Positions 33,861 through 42,135 of a stretch of 64,000 nt of DNA are shown one piece after another. The notes under the pieces were generated by a model that was not told the DNA's origin, searched no databases, and worked only from the letters and a program-made list of their open reading frames with translations. Both the position numbers and the translations under genes were made by a program. Numbering within the stretch: the first letter of the stretch is position 1; every line of letters begins with the position of its first letter. The stretch covers positions 62,001 to 126,000 of the forward strand of contig NZ_JBHJMR010000008.1 in NCBI RefSeq assembly GCF_042310355.1, given 5' to 3'. The stretch is from Wenzhouxiangella sp042310355 (GTDB lineage: Bacteria > Pseudomonadota > Gammaproteobacteria > Xanthomonadales > Wenzhouxiangellaceae).

Positions 33861-34451
33861 ATGACCGTAGCCATCATCAACTCAGGCGGCGCCAACCTGG
33901 GCTCGGTCCAACACGCCCTCGGCCGCCTCGGCGTCGAGTCGGTGCTCACGCGCGATTCCGCTACCATTCGTTCGGCCGAGCGCGTGATCCTGCCCGGCGT
34001 GGGCGCGGCGGCCTGGTCGATGAACGCCCTGCGCGAAGCCGGGCTGGTCGGGGTGATCCGGGAGCTGACCCAGCCGGTGCTCGGTATCTGCCTGGGGCTG
34101 CAGCTGCTGTTCGAGTCCTCCGAGGAAGGCGACGTCGACTGCCTGGGCCTGATTCCCGGACGCGTGCGAAAGCTCGAGGCCGGCGAACACCTCAGGCTGC
34201 CGCACATGGGCTGGAACCAGGTCGAGTGGACGAGCGACGACGATCCGCTGCGCCAAGGGCTGGACGGCAGCGAGTGGTTCTACTTCGTGCACGGCTATGC
34301 CGCGCCGACCGACCACGCCGTGGCGATCAGCGAACACGGCCAACCCTTCGCCGCGGTCGTGCGCCACAAAAACTTCGCCGCCTGCCAGTTCCACCCGGAA
34401 AAGTCCGCCGGTGCCGGAGCGCGGATCCTGAGCAACTTTCTGAACGAATGA
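33861..34451 (+). CDS. hisH: Imidazole glycerol phosphate synthase, glutaminase subunit
   Basis: 196 aa. Provides ammonia from glutamine to HisF. Class I amidotransferase triad: Cys in LGICLGLQLLF, His and Glu in QFHPEKSAGAG. I used ATG 33861 (MTVAIINSGGAN); the frame is open upstream only through the hairpin. Isolated by hairpin gaps on both sides, unlike the other his genes. Confidence 0.96.
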   Translation: MTVAIINSGGANLGSVQHALGRLGVESVLTRDSATIRSAERVILPGVGAAAWSMNALREAGLVGVIRELTQPVLGICLGLQLLFESSEEGDVDCLGLIPGRVRKLEAGEHLRLPHMGWNQVEWTSDDDPLRQGLDGSEWFYFVHGYAAPTDHAVAISEHGQPFAAVVRHKNFAACQFHPEKSAGAGARILSNFLNE

Positions 34452-34455
34452 ATGG

Positions 34456-34606
34456 AACCGCAGATGAACGCGGATGAACGCAGATGGAAAGAAACTACTG
34501 GATCAGAAAACAGACGGTATCGACAATTGGCAATGCGCCTTTTCGTTGCAGCATGCAGGCGTTCTGGTTTTCAATAATCTGCGTTCATCTGCGTTCATCT
34601 GCGGTT
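34456..34606. repeat. Intergenic hairpin C (hisH-hisA spacer)
   Basis: Arms 34456-34485 and 34577-34606 are reverse complements at 29 of 30 positions. Each arm is three passes of a 10-base word (GCAGATGAAC and variants). The 91-base loop has no recognisable gene or motif. Confidence 0.95.
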
Positions 34607-34650
34607 AGAAAAAACACACAACCAACAACACCAGACCGACAAGGACAAGC

Positions 34651-35385
34651 ATGCAACTGATACCCGCCATCGACCTGCGCGGCGGGCGCGTGGTGCGTCT
34701 GCAGCAGGGCGACTACGCGCGCGAGACGCGCTACGACGACGATCCGCTGGTGCTGGCGAAACGCTATGCCGACGCCGGTGCGACGCTGATTCATATCGTC
34801 GATCTCGATAGCGCCCGGGCGGGCGGTGACACCAACCTCGCCATCATCGAGCGCCTGTGCAGCGAGCTCGACGTCGCCATCCAGACCGGCGGCGGCGTGC
34901 GCTCGCGCGAGGATTTCCAGCGCCGGATCGATGCCGGCGCCGCGCGCGTGGTCATCGGCAGCCTTTGCGTGCGCGAGCCCGGGACCGTCGCCGAATGGCT
35001 GGCCGGGCCCGAAGGCGGGCGCATCGTCGCCGGCCTGGATGTTGCGCAGGCCGTCGACGGCGGCTGGATGCCGCGCGCGGCCGGCTGGACCGAGGCCGGC
35101 GACATCGACCTGTTCACGCTGCTCGAACGCCTGGTCGATTCGGGACTGAAGCACCTGCTGTGCACCGATATCGAGCGCGACGGCATGTTCGCCGGCCCGT
35201 CGATCGCGCTTTACGAATCGGTCTGCGACCGCTTTCCGTCCTTGTCCGTGCAGGCCTCCGGCGGCATCGGCTCGGGTGCCGACCTGGCCGAGGTCGCGCC
35301 CACCGGCGTGGCCGGCTGCATCGTCGGCCGCGCCCTGCTCGAAGGCCGCGTCGATTTGAGCGAGATTGCCCGATGGTCGCGGTAA
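34651..35385 (+). CDS. hisA: Phosphoribosylformimino-AICAR ribotide isomerase
   Basis: 244 aa TIM barrel. Starts MQLIPAIDLRGGRVVRL with the catalytic Asp; HIVDLDSARAG, GGGVRSREDF and the second-half LCTDIERDGMFAGP and ASGGIGS phosphate loops are all present. AAGGAC provides the ribosome site. Its last 13 bases overlap hisF. Confidence 0.97.
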   Translation: MQLIPAIDLRGGRVVRLQQGDYARETRYDDDPLVLAKRYADAGATLIHIVDLDSARAGGDTNLAIIERLCSELDVAIQTGGGVRSREDFQRRIDAGAARVVIGSLCVREPGTVAEWLAGPEGGRIVAGLDVAQAVDGGWMPRAAGWTEAGDIDLFTLLERLVDSGLKHLLCTDIERDGMFAGPSIALYESVCDRFPSLSVQASGGIGSGADLAEVAPTGVAGCIVGRALLEGRVDLSEIARWSR

Positions 35386-36140
35386 GGCTCATTCCCTGCC
35401 TGGACGTGCGCGACGGGCGCGTGGTCAAGGGCGTGCGCTTTCGCGACCATCGCGACATGGGCGACATCGTCGAGCTGGCCGGGCGCTACCGCGACGCCGG
35501 CGCCGACGAACTGGTCTTCTACGACATCTCCGCGAGCCCGCAAAAACGCAGCGTCGACATCGCCTGGGTCGAACGGGTAGCGGAAGCCATCGACATTCCC
35601 TTCTGCGTCGCCGGCGGTATTCGCGACGTGGCCACCGCCCGCGCCGTGCTGCATGCCGGCGCCGACAAGATATCGGTCAACTCGCCGGCGCTGGAACGCC
35701 CGGCCCTGATCGGCGAACTGGCCGACGCCTTCGGCTCGCAGTGCGTGGTCGCCGGCATCGACTCCATCCGCGAGGACGGCCGCTGGCGCGTGCGCCAGTA
35801 CACCGGCGACCCGGACAACATGGTCGACCCCCGACGCGACACGCTCAGCTGGGTCAAAGAGGTCCAGCGCCTGGGTGCGGGCGAGATCGTGCTCAACTGC
35901 ATGGATTCCGACGGCGTGCGCGAAGGCTACGACGTCGAGCAGCTCTCGACGGTGCGCGCAATCTGCCGCGTCCCCCTGATCGCCTCCGGCGGCGCCGGCA
36001 CGCGCGAGCACTTTCTCGAGGCTTTCAAGCAGGCCGACGTCGACGGCGCCCTGGCGGCTACCGTCTTCCACTCCGGTCAGATTGCCATTCGCGACCTGAA
36101 GGACTGGCTGCGCCATGAGGGTGTGATGGTGCGCTGGTGA
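35373..36140 (+). CDS. hisF: Imidazole glycerol phosphate synthase, cyclase subunit
   Basis: 255 aa TIM barrel paralogous to HisA. RLIPCLDVRDGRVVKGVRF begins it; DELVFYDISAS, VAGGIRD, NCMDSDGVREGYD and ASGGAGTREHF are the conserved loops. It works in a complex with HisH. ATG 35373 lies inside the hisA end. It is followed by hairpin element D. Confidence 0.97.
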   Translation: MVAVRLIPCLDVRDGRVVKGVRFRDHRDMGDIVELAGRYRDAGADELVFYDISASPQKRSVDIAWVERVAEAIDIPFCVAGGIRDVATARAVLHAGADKISVNSPALERPALIGELADAFGSQCVVAGIDSIREDGRWRVRQYTGDPDNMVDPRRDTLSWVKEVQRLGAGEIVLNCMDSDGVREGYDVEQLSTVRAICRVPLIASGGAGTREHFLEAFKQADVDGALAATVFHSGQIAIRDLKDWLRHEGVMVRW

Positions 36141-36143
36141 AGG

Positions 36144-36323
36144 AAGGTTTCAGGTTTCAGGTTTCAGGTTTCAGGGGTGGCAGCTGAGAGGGATGCGGGT
36201 CGGCTGCGCCGTGAGATCGAAGAGTTCGCCGGTCGCGGATCCCGATCCGACAATGCGGCGAAGCCGCCCCGCACCGCTGGCCGATGCCTCCCCTGAAACC
36301 TGAAACCTGAACCCTGAAACCTT
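36144..36323. repeat. Intergenic hairpin D (hisF-hisIE spacer)
   Basis: Arms 36144-36177 and 36290-36323 are reverse complements at 33 of 34 positions. Each arm is a run of the 7-base word GTTTCAG (left) or CTGAAAC (right), with one variant copy. The loop is 112 bases. It occupies almost the whole 207-base gap. Confidence 0.95.
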
Positions 36324-36347
36324 GATCAAACAACGGAGCCCCAACAC

Positions 36348-36965
36348 ATGACGAAGCAACGCGACCTCGAGAATCTCGATTGGAACAAAGGAGATGGATT
36401 GCTTCCCGCAATCGTGCAGGACGCCGACGACGGGCGGGTGCTGATGCTCGGCTACATGAACGCCGAGGCGCTCGAGGCCACGCGCTCGAGCGAGCGGGTG
36501 ACCTTCTTCTCGCGCAGCAAGCAGCGCCTGTGGACCAAGGGCGAGAGCTCGGGCAATCACCTGGCGCTGGTCGATGTGCGCGTCGACTGCGACCGCGACA
36601 CCCTGCTGGTGCTGGCCCGTCCCCACGGCCCGACCTGCCATACCGGCAGCGAGACCTGTTTCGGGGACGCGCGCCTGCCGGCGGTGGGCTTTCTCGCCGA
36701 CCTCGAGCGCACGATCCAGTCGCGCGCGGGCACCGATCCGGCGTCAAGCTATACGGCGCGCCTGCTCGCCGAAGGCGTCAAGCGCTGCGCGCAGAAAGTC
36801 GGGGAGGAAGGTGTGGAAGTCGCGCTCGCCGCGGCTGCCGGCGAGCGCGAGGAACTGGAATCGGAAGCGGCCGACCTGCTCTACCACCTGCTGGTGTGCC
36901 TGCAGTCGGCCGGCAGTGACCTGGAATCAGTCGTCGATACCCTGATCAGGCGGCACAAGCGCTGA
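36348..36965 (+). CDS. hisI: Bifunctional phosphoribosyl-AMP cyclohydrolase / phosphoribosyl-ATP pyrophosphatase
   Basis: 205 aa, HisI-HisE fusion (hisIE). The N-terminal cyclohydrolase domain has NKGDGLLPAIVQD, MLGYMNAEAL, DCDRDTLL and CHTGSETCF with metal-binding residues. The C-terminal pyrophosphatase domain has KRCAQKVGEEGVEVALAA and the ESEAADLLYHLLV helix. Last his gene; its final 20 bases overlap the convergent EAL gene. Confidence 0.97.
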   Translation: MTKQRDLENLDWNKGDGLLPAIVQDADDGRVLMLGYMNAEALEATRSSERVTFFSRSKQRLWTKGESSGNHLALVDVRVDCDRDTLLVLARPHGPTCHTGSETCFGDARLPAVGFLADLERTIQSRAGTDPASSYTARLLAEGVKRCAQKVGEEGVEVALAAAAGEREELESEAADLLYHLLVCLQSAGSDLESVVDTLIRRHKR

Positions 36966-37746
36966 GTTCGAAACCGGCCTCGTAGTTGCGAAAGAAGTCG
37001 GTTTCTTCCTCCGCCTCGGCCAGTTCGGGGCGACCGAAGTAGTAACCCTGGAAGTGGGCAACACCGGCCTGGCGCAGCCATTCCAGCTCGGATTCGCGCT
37101 CGATGCCGGCGGCGATCGGCACGATGCCCAGCGCCTTGCAGCTGGCCACGACGCCGAGCACCATGGCCTGGCGCCGCAGGCTGCCGTGAATCCCGGCAAT
37201 CAGTTCGCGGTCGAGCTTGACGAACTCCGGCCGCAGCACCGCCAGGCGCTTGAGGCCGGCTTCGCCGGTGCCGAAATTGTCGGCGGCAACGCGAAAGCCC
37301 CAGGCATTGGCACGAGCGCGCACTTCGGCGAGCTGGCGCGGGCTGCCCAGGCGTTCGAGGGAGTTGAACTCCAGCACGATCTGGCTCGGGCTGAAGCGGC
37401 TGGCTTCGACGGCCTCGGCGGTCGAGGCCAGCGCGGCCTCGAGGTTGTCCGGGTCGATCTCGGTGCAATTGATGTGCAGGTCGCCGCGAAGGCCGAGGCG
37501 GCTGGCTTCGCGGATGGCGCCCAGGCGGCAGGCCTGGTCGAAGTAGAAGAGGTTGTCCGGGCGAACAGAGGCGATGATCTGTGCCGGCGACTCGCCGGAG
37601 CAGCCGCGAACCAGGGCTTCATGACCGACCGTCCGGCCGCTCTGGCCGTCGACCAGGGGCTGAAAGGCAAAGCGGATACCGACATCGAGGACAGAAAGGT
37701 AGTCTTCGAGGCGCGTGTTGCTGTTGTCGAGATGCATTCCGGTCAT
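36946..37746 (-). CDS. Stand-alone EAL-domain protein with degenerate active site
   Basis: 266 aa, essentially only an EAL domain. EAL itself is kept (residues 43-45, EALVRG), with Asn93, Glu126, Lys177 and Gln233 in the expected places. Two key positions are changed: DDFG is DNFG (Asp156-Asn157), and the Glu of AEGVE is Ala213 (AAGIE). Both lost residues are metal-binding or catalytic in active c-di-GMP phosphodiesterases, so this is probably a c-di-GMP sensor or protein-interaction module rather than an enzyme (inference). No membrane segment. The gap upstream (37747-37949) shows only a short dyad GTGAAC-GG-GTTCAC. Confidence 0.9.
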   Translation of the reverse strand: MTGMHLDNSNTRLEDYLSVLDVGIRFAFQPLVDGQSGRTVGHEALVRGCSGESPAQIIASVRPDNLFYFDQACRLGAIREASRLGLRGDLHINCTEIDPDNLEAALASTAEAVEASRFSPSQIVLEFNSLERLGSPRQLAEVRARANAWGFRVAADNFGTGEAGLKRLAVLRPEFVKLDRELIAGIHGSLRRQAMVLGVVASCKALGIVPIAAGIERESELEWLRQAGVAHFQGYYFGRPELAEAEEETDFFRNYEAGFELSACAA

Positions 37747-37949
37747 GGTCCTTCCCCTTCCTAAGCTCTGTAGTGAGAGTTCTTGTCTGGGACCATTGTT
37801 GCAATCAGCGTGCCAAGCTTGTCGACCAACGTCCCGGCGACGACTTTAGCCGGCGCGGAAAGTGAACGGGTTCACGCTTATCGGCCTTGCCTGCGGACGC
37901 GCTGGCACGACCCGCCTGACCGGTTGCGGCGCGCCAGTGCCAATCTGCG

Positions 37950-38618
37950 TCAGCGAATGCGCTCGAGCAGTTGTCGCCGGCCGGCCAGCCGCGCCCAGAG
38001 GCGGCCGCAGACGAACCAGCACAGGAATGCCGCCTCGCGCAGGCTGGCGGCGAGATTGCCGGCAGCGAGGCGCCAGCGCGCCTCGGCGGCAACGGGCACG
38101 GCGTCCAGGCCGAGCTGGCGCGCGTAGGCCGTCACCCGGGCGAGGTGAAAACGGCTGCTCACGATCCCCAGCCTGGCCGCGGGCGGCAGCAGGCCGCGGG
38201 CATGGCGCAGGTTCTCGAACGTGTCGGTGGAAGCTTCCTCGAGCGCAATGCGGGCGGCGTCGAGGCCGCACTCGGATACCAGCCAGTCCCGCCCGACAGC
38301 GGCCTCGGAGGGCTCGCCGCCGCCGGCCAGCAACAGCCGGACGCCGGGCTGCTCGGTGGCCAGGCGGGCGGCGCGGCGCAGGCGCTGACGATAGATCTTC
38401 GAGGGCCGGCCGGCATCGAGCACGTATCCGCATACGATCAGCCAGTCGAGGCAGACCCGATCATCGCTTCGCACGGCCCGGTAGAGCACCCAGGCCCAAC
38501 TCGCCAGAAAGACCAGTCCGCCGCTGGCGAGCAGCATCAGCATGCTGACCAGCAGCGATTCGCGCAGGGGCGGATCGGCGAGGGCGCCGCGCAGGCTCAG
38601 GTTCGATACGGTACTCAT
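37950..38618 (-). CDS. YdcF/DUF218 family membrane protein
   Basis: 222 aa from ATG 38618. One or two N-terminal helices (about 20-45), then a DUF218 Rossmann-like domain: VCGYVLDAGRPSKIYRQRL, LLLAGGG, EEASTDTFENLRHA and IVSSRFHLARV are the conserved elements. Family members such as ElyC and SanA act in envelope or peptidoglycan precursor homeostasis. Divergent from the pigment cluster's first gene; the 139-base spacer has TATAAT at 38653-38658. Confidence 0.88.
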   Translation of the reverse strand: MSTVSNLSLRGALADPPLRESLLVSMLMLLASGGLVFLASWAWVLYRAVRSDDRVCLDWLIVCGYVLDAGRPSKIYRQRLRRAARLATEQPGVRLLLAGGGEPSEAAVGRDWLVSECGLDAARIALEEASTDTFENLRHARGLLPPAARLGIVSSRFHLARVTAYARQLGLDAVPVAAEARWRLAAGNLAASLREAAFLCWFVCGRLWARLAGRRQLLERIR

Positions 38619-38757
38619 CGCTGGCCGGCCTTTCGCATTAAAAACGACGCCATATAATGTCAGGCGACATCCGGGATTGCGAGCACCCCTCGCCCTGCCT
38701 ATACTGGCGCACCCCTTGCAGCGGCCCGCGCGGCGCGCCCGGAATACCTCGAACCGC

Positions 38758-39936
38758 ATGAAAGACCTGCATATTGCCGCCATGACCCTGACCTGTGCCG
38801 CCGGCACCGGTCTCGACGCCGTCCGCTCGGCCCTGGCCGAAGGCCGCAGTGGCCTGCGCCCCAACGACTACCCGCACTGCGGCCTCGAGACCTGGATTGG
38901 TCGGGTCGAGGGCGTGGAAGGCATCACCCTGACGGGCGATCTTGCGCGCTTTCAGTGCCGCAACAACCAGCTCGCCGAGCTGGCCCTGCAGCAGGACGAT
39001 TTTCGCGCCCGGGCCGCGGCCCTGCTCGAGCGCCATCGCCCCGAGCGCGTCGCCTGCGTGGTCGGCACGTCCACGGCCGGCATCAGCAGCACGGAACGCG
39101 CCTACCGCGAGCTCGATGCCAACGGCGAGTTCCGGGACGAGCACGTCATGCCCTGGGTGCACACGCCGCATACGTCAGCCGCTTTCGTCGCCGCGGCCCT
39201 GGGCCTGGAAGGGCCGGTACAGACCGTCTCCACCGCCTGCTCGTCCTCGGCCAAGGTCTTCGCCACCGCCGCGCGCCTGATCGAGTCCGGCTGGGCCGAT
39301 GCCGCGGTGGTCGGCGGCGTCGACAGCCTCTGCCTGTCGGTGCTCTACGGCTTCCATTCCCTGGAGCTGGTCTCGCCCGATCCCTGCCGACCCTTCGACC
39401 GCCGCCGCAACGGCCTCAACCTGGGCGAAGCGGCCGGTTTCGCTATCGTCGAGCGCGCGCCCGATGATTCGCTCGCCCGGCTGCTCGGCTGGGGCGAGAC
39501 TTCGGACGCCCATCACATGGCCTCGCCCCACCCCGAAGGCGCCGGCGCGATCGCGGCGATGCGCCGGGCGCTGGACCGCGCCGGCATGGCGCCCGGGGAG
39601 ATCGGCTACGTCAACTGCCACGGCACGGCCACCCCCATGAACGACCGCATCGAGACCGCCGCGCTCAAGACCGTCTTCGGCGCGCCGCCGCCGGCTGGCT
39701 CGACCAAGGCCTGGACCGGCCATACCCTGGGCGCGGCCGGCATCACCGAAACCGTGTTCAGCGCCCTGACCCTGGTCGACGCTTACCTGCCCGCCAGCCT
39801 CAACTGCGATGAACCCGAGCCGGAAGCGGCCGACTTCATCCTGCGCGCGGGCCGGCGCGAGAAGGTCGACGCGGTGATGTCCAATTCCTTCGGCTTCGGC
39901 GGCTCCAACTGCACACTGATCCTGGGGGCGGCATGA
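38758..39936 (+). CDS. Beta-ketoacyl-ACP synthase of the aryl polyene cluster
   Basis: 392 aa. Condenses malonyl-ACP onto the growing polyene. Thiolase-fold KS with Cys161 (VSTACSSSA), His288 (NCHGTATPMND) and His322 (GHTLGAAG), a complete Cys-His-His triad. Corresponds to ApeO/FabF-type enzymes. ATG 38758 (MKDLHIAAMT) fits the family; the frame is open further upstream through the promoter. Overlaps the chain-length-factor gene by ATGA, so the two probably form a heterodimer. Confidence 0.93.
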   Translation: MKDLHIAAMTLTCAAGTGLDAVRSALAEGRSGLRPNDYPHCGLETWIGRVEGVEGITLTGDLARFQCRNNQLAELALQQDDFRARAAALLERHRPERVACVVGTSTAGISSTERAYRELDANGEFRDEHVMPWVHTPHTSAAFVAAALGLEGPVQTVSTACSSSAKVFATAARLIESGWADAAVVGGVDSLCLSVLYGFHSLELVSPDPCRPFDRRRNGLNLGEAAGFAIVERAPDDSLARLLGWGETSDAHHMASPHPEGAGAIAAMRRALDRAGMAPGEIGYVNCHGTATPMNDRIETAALKTVFGAPPPAGSTKAWTGHTLGAAGITETVFSALTLVDAYLPASLNCDEPEPEAADFILRAGRREKVDAVMSNSFGFGGSNCTLILGAA

Positions 39937-40724
39937 GTGAAAACCTCCGCATTCTCGGCTGCGGCCTGAGCGCCCCGGGTCTTCCGGATATCGACGCCCT
40001 GTCGCAGGTCCTTGCCGGCGCCGAGCTGGGCGAGGAAAAGCCCGGCAGCGCCAGCATCTCGCTGCTGTCACCGCGCGAGCGCCGGCGTTGCCCGGAGACC
40101 GTGCGCCTGTCCATGGCAGCGGCCGAACAGGCCTGCCGCGCGGCCGGTGTCGAACCCGCCGAGCCCGACGCCGTGTTCAGCTCGGGCATGGGCGACCTGG
40201 CCATCAGCGATTACATGTGCCGCACCCTGGCGGATACGCCCGATCTGCTCTCGCCGATGCGCTTCCACAACTCGGTGCACAACGCCGCGGCCGGCTACTG
40301 GTCGATCGGGTCGGGCGCGCGCGGCGATGTCACCGCGCTCAGCGGCGCGACCGATAGCCTGGTCGCCGGGCTGATCGAAGCCGACAGTCGCGTGCGGGTC
40401 GAAGGCCGGCCGGTGCTTCTCGTCGTCTACGACGCCGCCGCCGACGGCCCCATGCGCGCCGTCTGGCCGGCGCGCTATCCCTTTGCCTGTGCATTCGTCA
40501 TCGGCAATGCTGACGGCGAGGGCGGCGCCATGACGCTCGCGCCCGAACACGGCATCGACGCAGACGACTGTCCGCCGCTGCCCGCCGCGCTTGCCGAAAG
40601 AGTGACCGACAACCCGGCCGCCCGCGGCCTCCACCTGCTCGCCCTGGCCCTCGGTCATCACCACGGGCCGCTGCGCCTGGCCGCACGACAGGGCCCGGGG
40701 CTGCGCATCGAAGCGGCGGCATGA
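39933..40724 (+). CDS. Chain-length-factor-like ketosynthase partner (ApeC-like)
   Basis: 263 aa, about two thirds of a KS. It keeps the N-terminal KS-like fold (MRFHNSVHNAAAGYWSIGSGARG is typical of this family, given here only as a landmark around residues 110-132) but has no catalytic Cys where KS enzymes have TACSS; the position reads LSGATDS. It matches the beta-ketoacyl synthase chain-length-factor group found in aryl polyene loci. Partner of the preceding KS and overlapping it. Confidence 0.85.
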   Translation: MSENLRILGCGLSAPGLPDIDALSQVLAGAELGEEKPGSASISLLSPRERRRCPETVRLSMAAAEQACRAAGVEPAEPDAVFSSGMGDLAISDYMCRTLADTPDLLSPMRFHNSVHNAAAGYWSIGSGARGDVTALSGATDSLVAGLIEADSRVRVEGRPVLLVVYDAAADGPMRAVWPARYPFACAFVIGNADGEGGAMTLAPEHGIDADDCPPLPAALAERVTDNPAARGLHLLALALGHHHGPLRLAARQGPGLRIEAAA

Positions 40725-41455
40725 CGACCGCCGCGGTCATCCCGGCCCACAACGAAGTCCGCACCATCCGGCCCCTGGTGGAAGCCGTGCGCGAGAAGGT
40801 CGACCTCGTCATCGTCGTCGACGACGGCTCGAGCGACGGCACCGGCGCGGCGTTGGCCGACCTCGACATCCGCCTGATTCGCCACGACAGCGCCGGCGGA
40901 AAGGCCGCGGCCCTGGCGACCGGCTTCCAGGCGGCGCTATCGGCCGGCGCGCAGCTGGTGGCCACGCTCGACGGCGACGGCCAGCACGAGCCCGGGGAGC
41001 TCGACCGCCTGCTGCACGCCGCGCGACAATACCCCGACCACCTGGTCGTCGGCGCCCGCATACGCCAGCGCCATCGCCAGCCGGGCATCCGTCGCTTCGC
41101 CAACCGTTTCGCCGATTTCTGGATCTCCTGGGCCGGCGGCCAGCGCCTGCCCGACAGCCAGAGCGGCTACCGCGTCTACCCGCGCGGCCTGATCGAGCAG
41201 GTCCGGCCCTCGACCGCCCGGCGCCACGGCTTCGTCTTCGAAACCGCCATGCTGATCGACGGCGCGCGCGCCGGCTACCCGGCCGTGGCCGTCGAGATCG
41301 ACAGCATCTACCGCGACAATGCCCGGGCCAGCTACTTCCGCCCCGGACGCGACGTGTGGGAGATCTTCTGGTTCGTGTTCCGGCGTATCCTGCTCGCCGG
41401 CCTGTATCCGCGCGGTCTCTGGCGCATGCTCACCCGCCCGGCGCGCTTTGCCTGA
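40721..41455 (+). CDS. Family 2 glycosyltransferase of the cluster
   Basis: 244 aa. GT-A fold: AVIPAHNEVRTI at the N-terminus, IVVDDGSSDGT with the nucleotide-binding Asp, LDGDGQHEPGEL with the DxD-type metal site, and DSQSGYRVYPR in the acceptor region. In E. coli the comparable activity is the GT half of ApeJ; here it is a separate protein, with the acyltransferase encoded at 48799. Sugar and acceptor unknown. Overlaps the previous gene by 4 bases and converges on the DUF4124 gene. Confidence 0.88.
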   Translation: MTTAAVIPAHNEVRTIRPLVEAVREKVDLVIVVDDGSSDGTGAALADLDIRLIRHDSAGGKAAALATGFQAALSAGAQLVATLDGDGQHEPGELDRLLHAARQYPDHLVVGARIRQRHRQPGIRRFANRFADFWISWAGGQRLPDSQSGYRVYPRGLIEQVRPSTARRHGFVFETAMLIDGARAGYPAVAVEIDSIYRDNARASYFRPGRDVWEIFWFVFRRILLAGLYPRGLWRMLTRPARFA

Positions 41456-41458
41456 AGG

Positions 41459-41986
41459 CTAGACCCCGGGGTAGACCCGGTGGTCCTCGTAGACCGAGCG
41501 GTCGTGGAAGGGCATGTCGGCGACGTCCCCCGGCCCGATGCCCAGCTTCTCGTCAACCCGGCGCAGTTCGTCGATCAGTTCCCGCCGCCGTTCGCCGTCG
41601 ATATGCCGCCGCTTGAGCGCCGACAGGGTCGACTTGCGCGAGCGCTCGAGCGACAGCCGCTCCTTGCGCGAGAGTTCTTGCGCGGCCGAATGCGCCCGCC
41701 CCGCGTTTCGGGTCCGCTCGCTGGTCCGTCCCCCGCCGGCAGTGGTCGAGGCACGCTCCGGCGGGTCGACCGCGGCAGCCGCCGGCCCGGCCTCCGGGGC
41801 CCGGTGGCCCTGGTGGGGACTGGCGTCGACCTTCTCCTCGCTGCCCGTGTCGGATCCACAGGGCAGGTCCGAAAAGGTGACCGAACCGTCGCGCCCCTCG
41901 CAGCGATAGACCTGCTGCGCCCCGGCAACGGACGCAGCGAGCGCGAAAACCAGGGTCAGTGCAATGGCGGCTTTACGGGTTTCCAT
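41459..41986 (-). CDS. DUF4124 periplasmic protein
   Basis: 175 aa from ATG 41986. Signal peptide 1-22, then a short DUF4124 domain (QQVYRCEGRDGSVTFSDLPCG) with its two cysteines, a Pro/Ala/Ser-rich linker and a strongly charged helical C-terminal half (RKERLSLERSRKSTLSALKR). Function of DUF4124 is unknown. It sits on the opposite strand inside the pigment locus, and no motif links it to pigment synthesis. The upstream spacer (41987-42135) is shared with halogenase 1. Confidence 0.85.
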   Translation of the reverse strand: METRKAAIALTLVFALAASVAGAQQVYRCEGRDGSVTFSDLPCGSDTGSEEKVDASPHQGHRAPEAGPAAAAVDPPERASTTAGGGRTSERTRNAGRAHSAAQELSRKERLSLERSRKSTLSALKRRHIDGERRRELIDELRRVDEKLGIGPGDVADMPFHDRSVYEDHRVYPGV

Positions 41987-42135
41987 GGGTTTTCCTCCTG
42001 CGCTGCATGGTGACAATCTAGCAAGTACCAGCGCCCCGTCCCAGTCGGAGAATCGCCCGAATCCGTGTAGGAATCCGCGCCGGCTCGCCGCCACGATCCA
42101 TCGATCGGTCACGGCCCGAGGGCTATAATCCGTCC

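Noticed and set aside
34486..34576. A small gene or RNA in the loop of hairpin C
   Set aside because: No start, promoter or structured RNA motif seen in the 91-base loop.
41459..41986. DUF4124 gene as a pigment biosynthesis gene
   Set aside because: It lies inside the locus but on its own strand, and DUF4124 proteins occur in many unrelated contexts.
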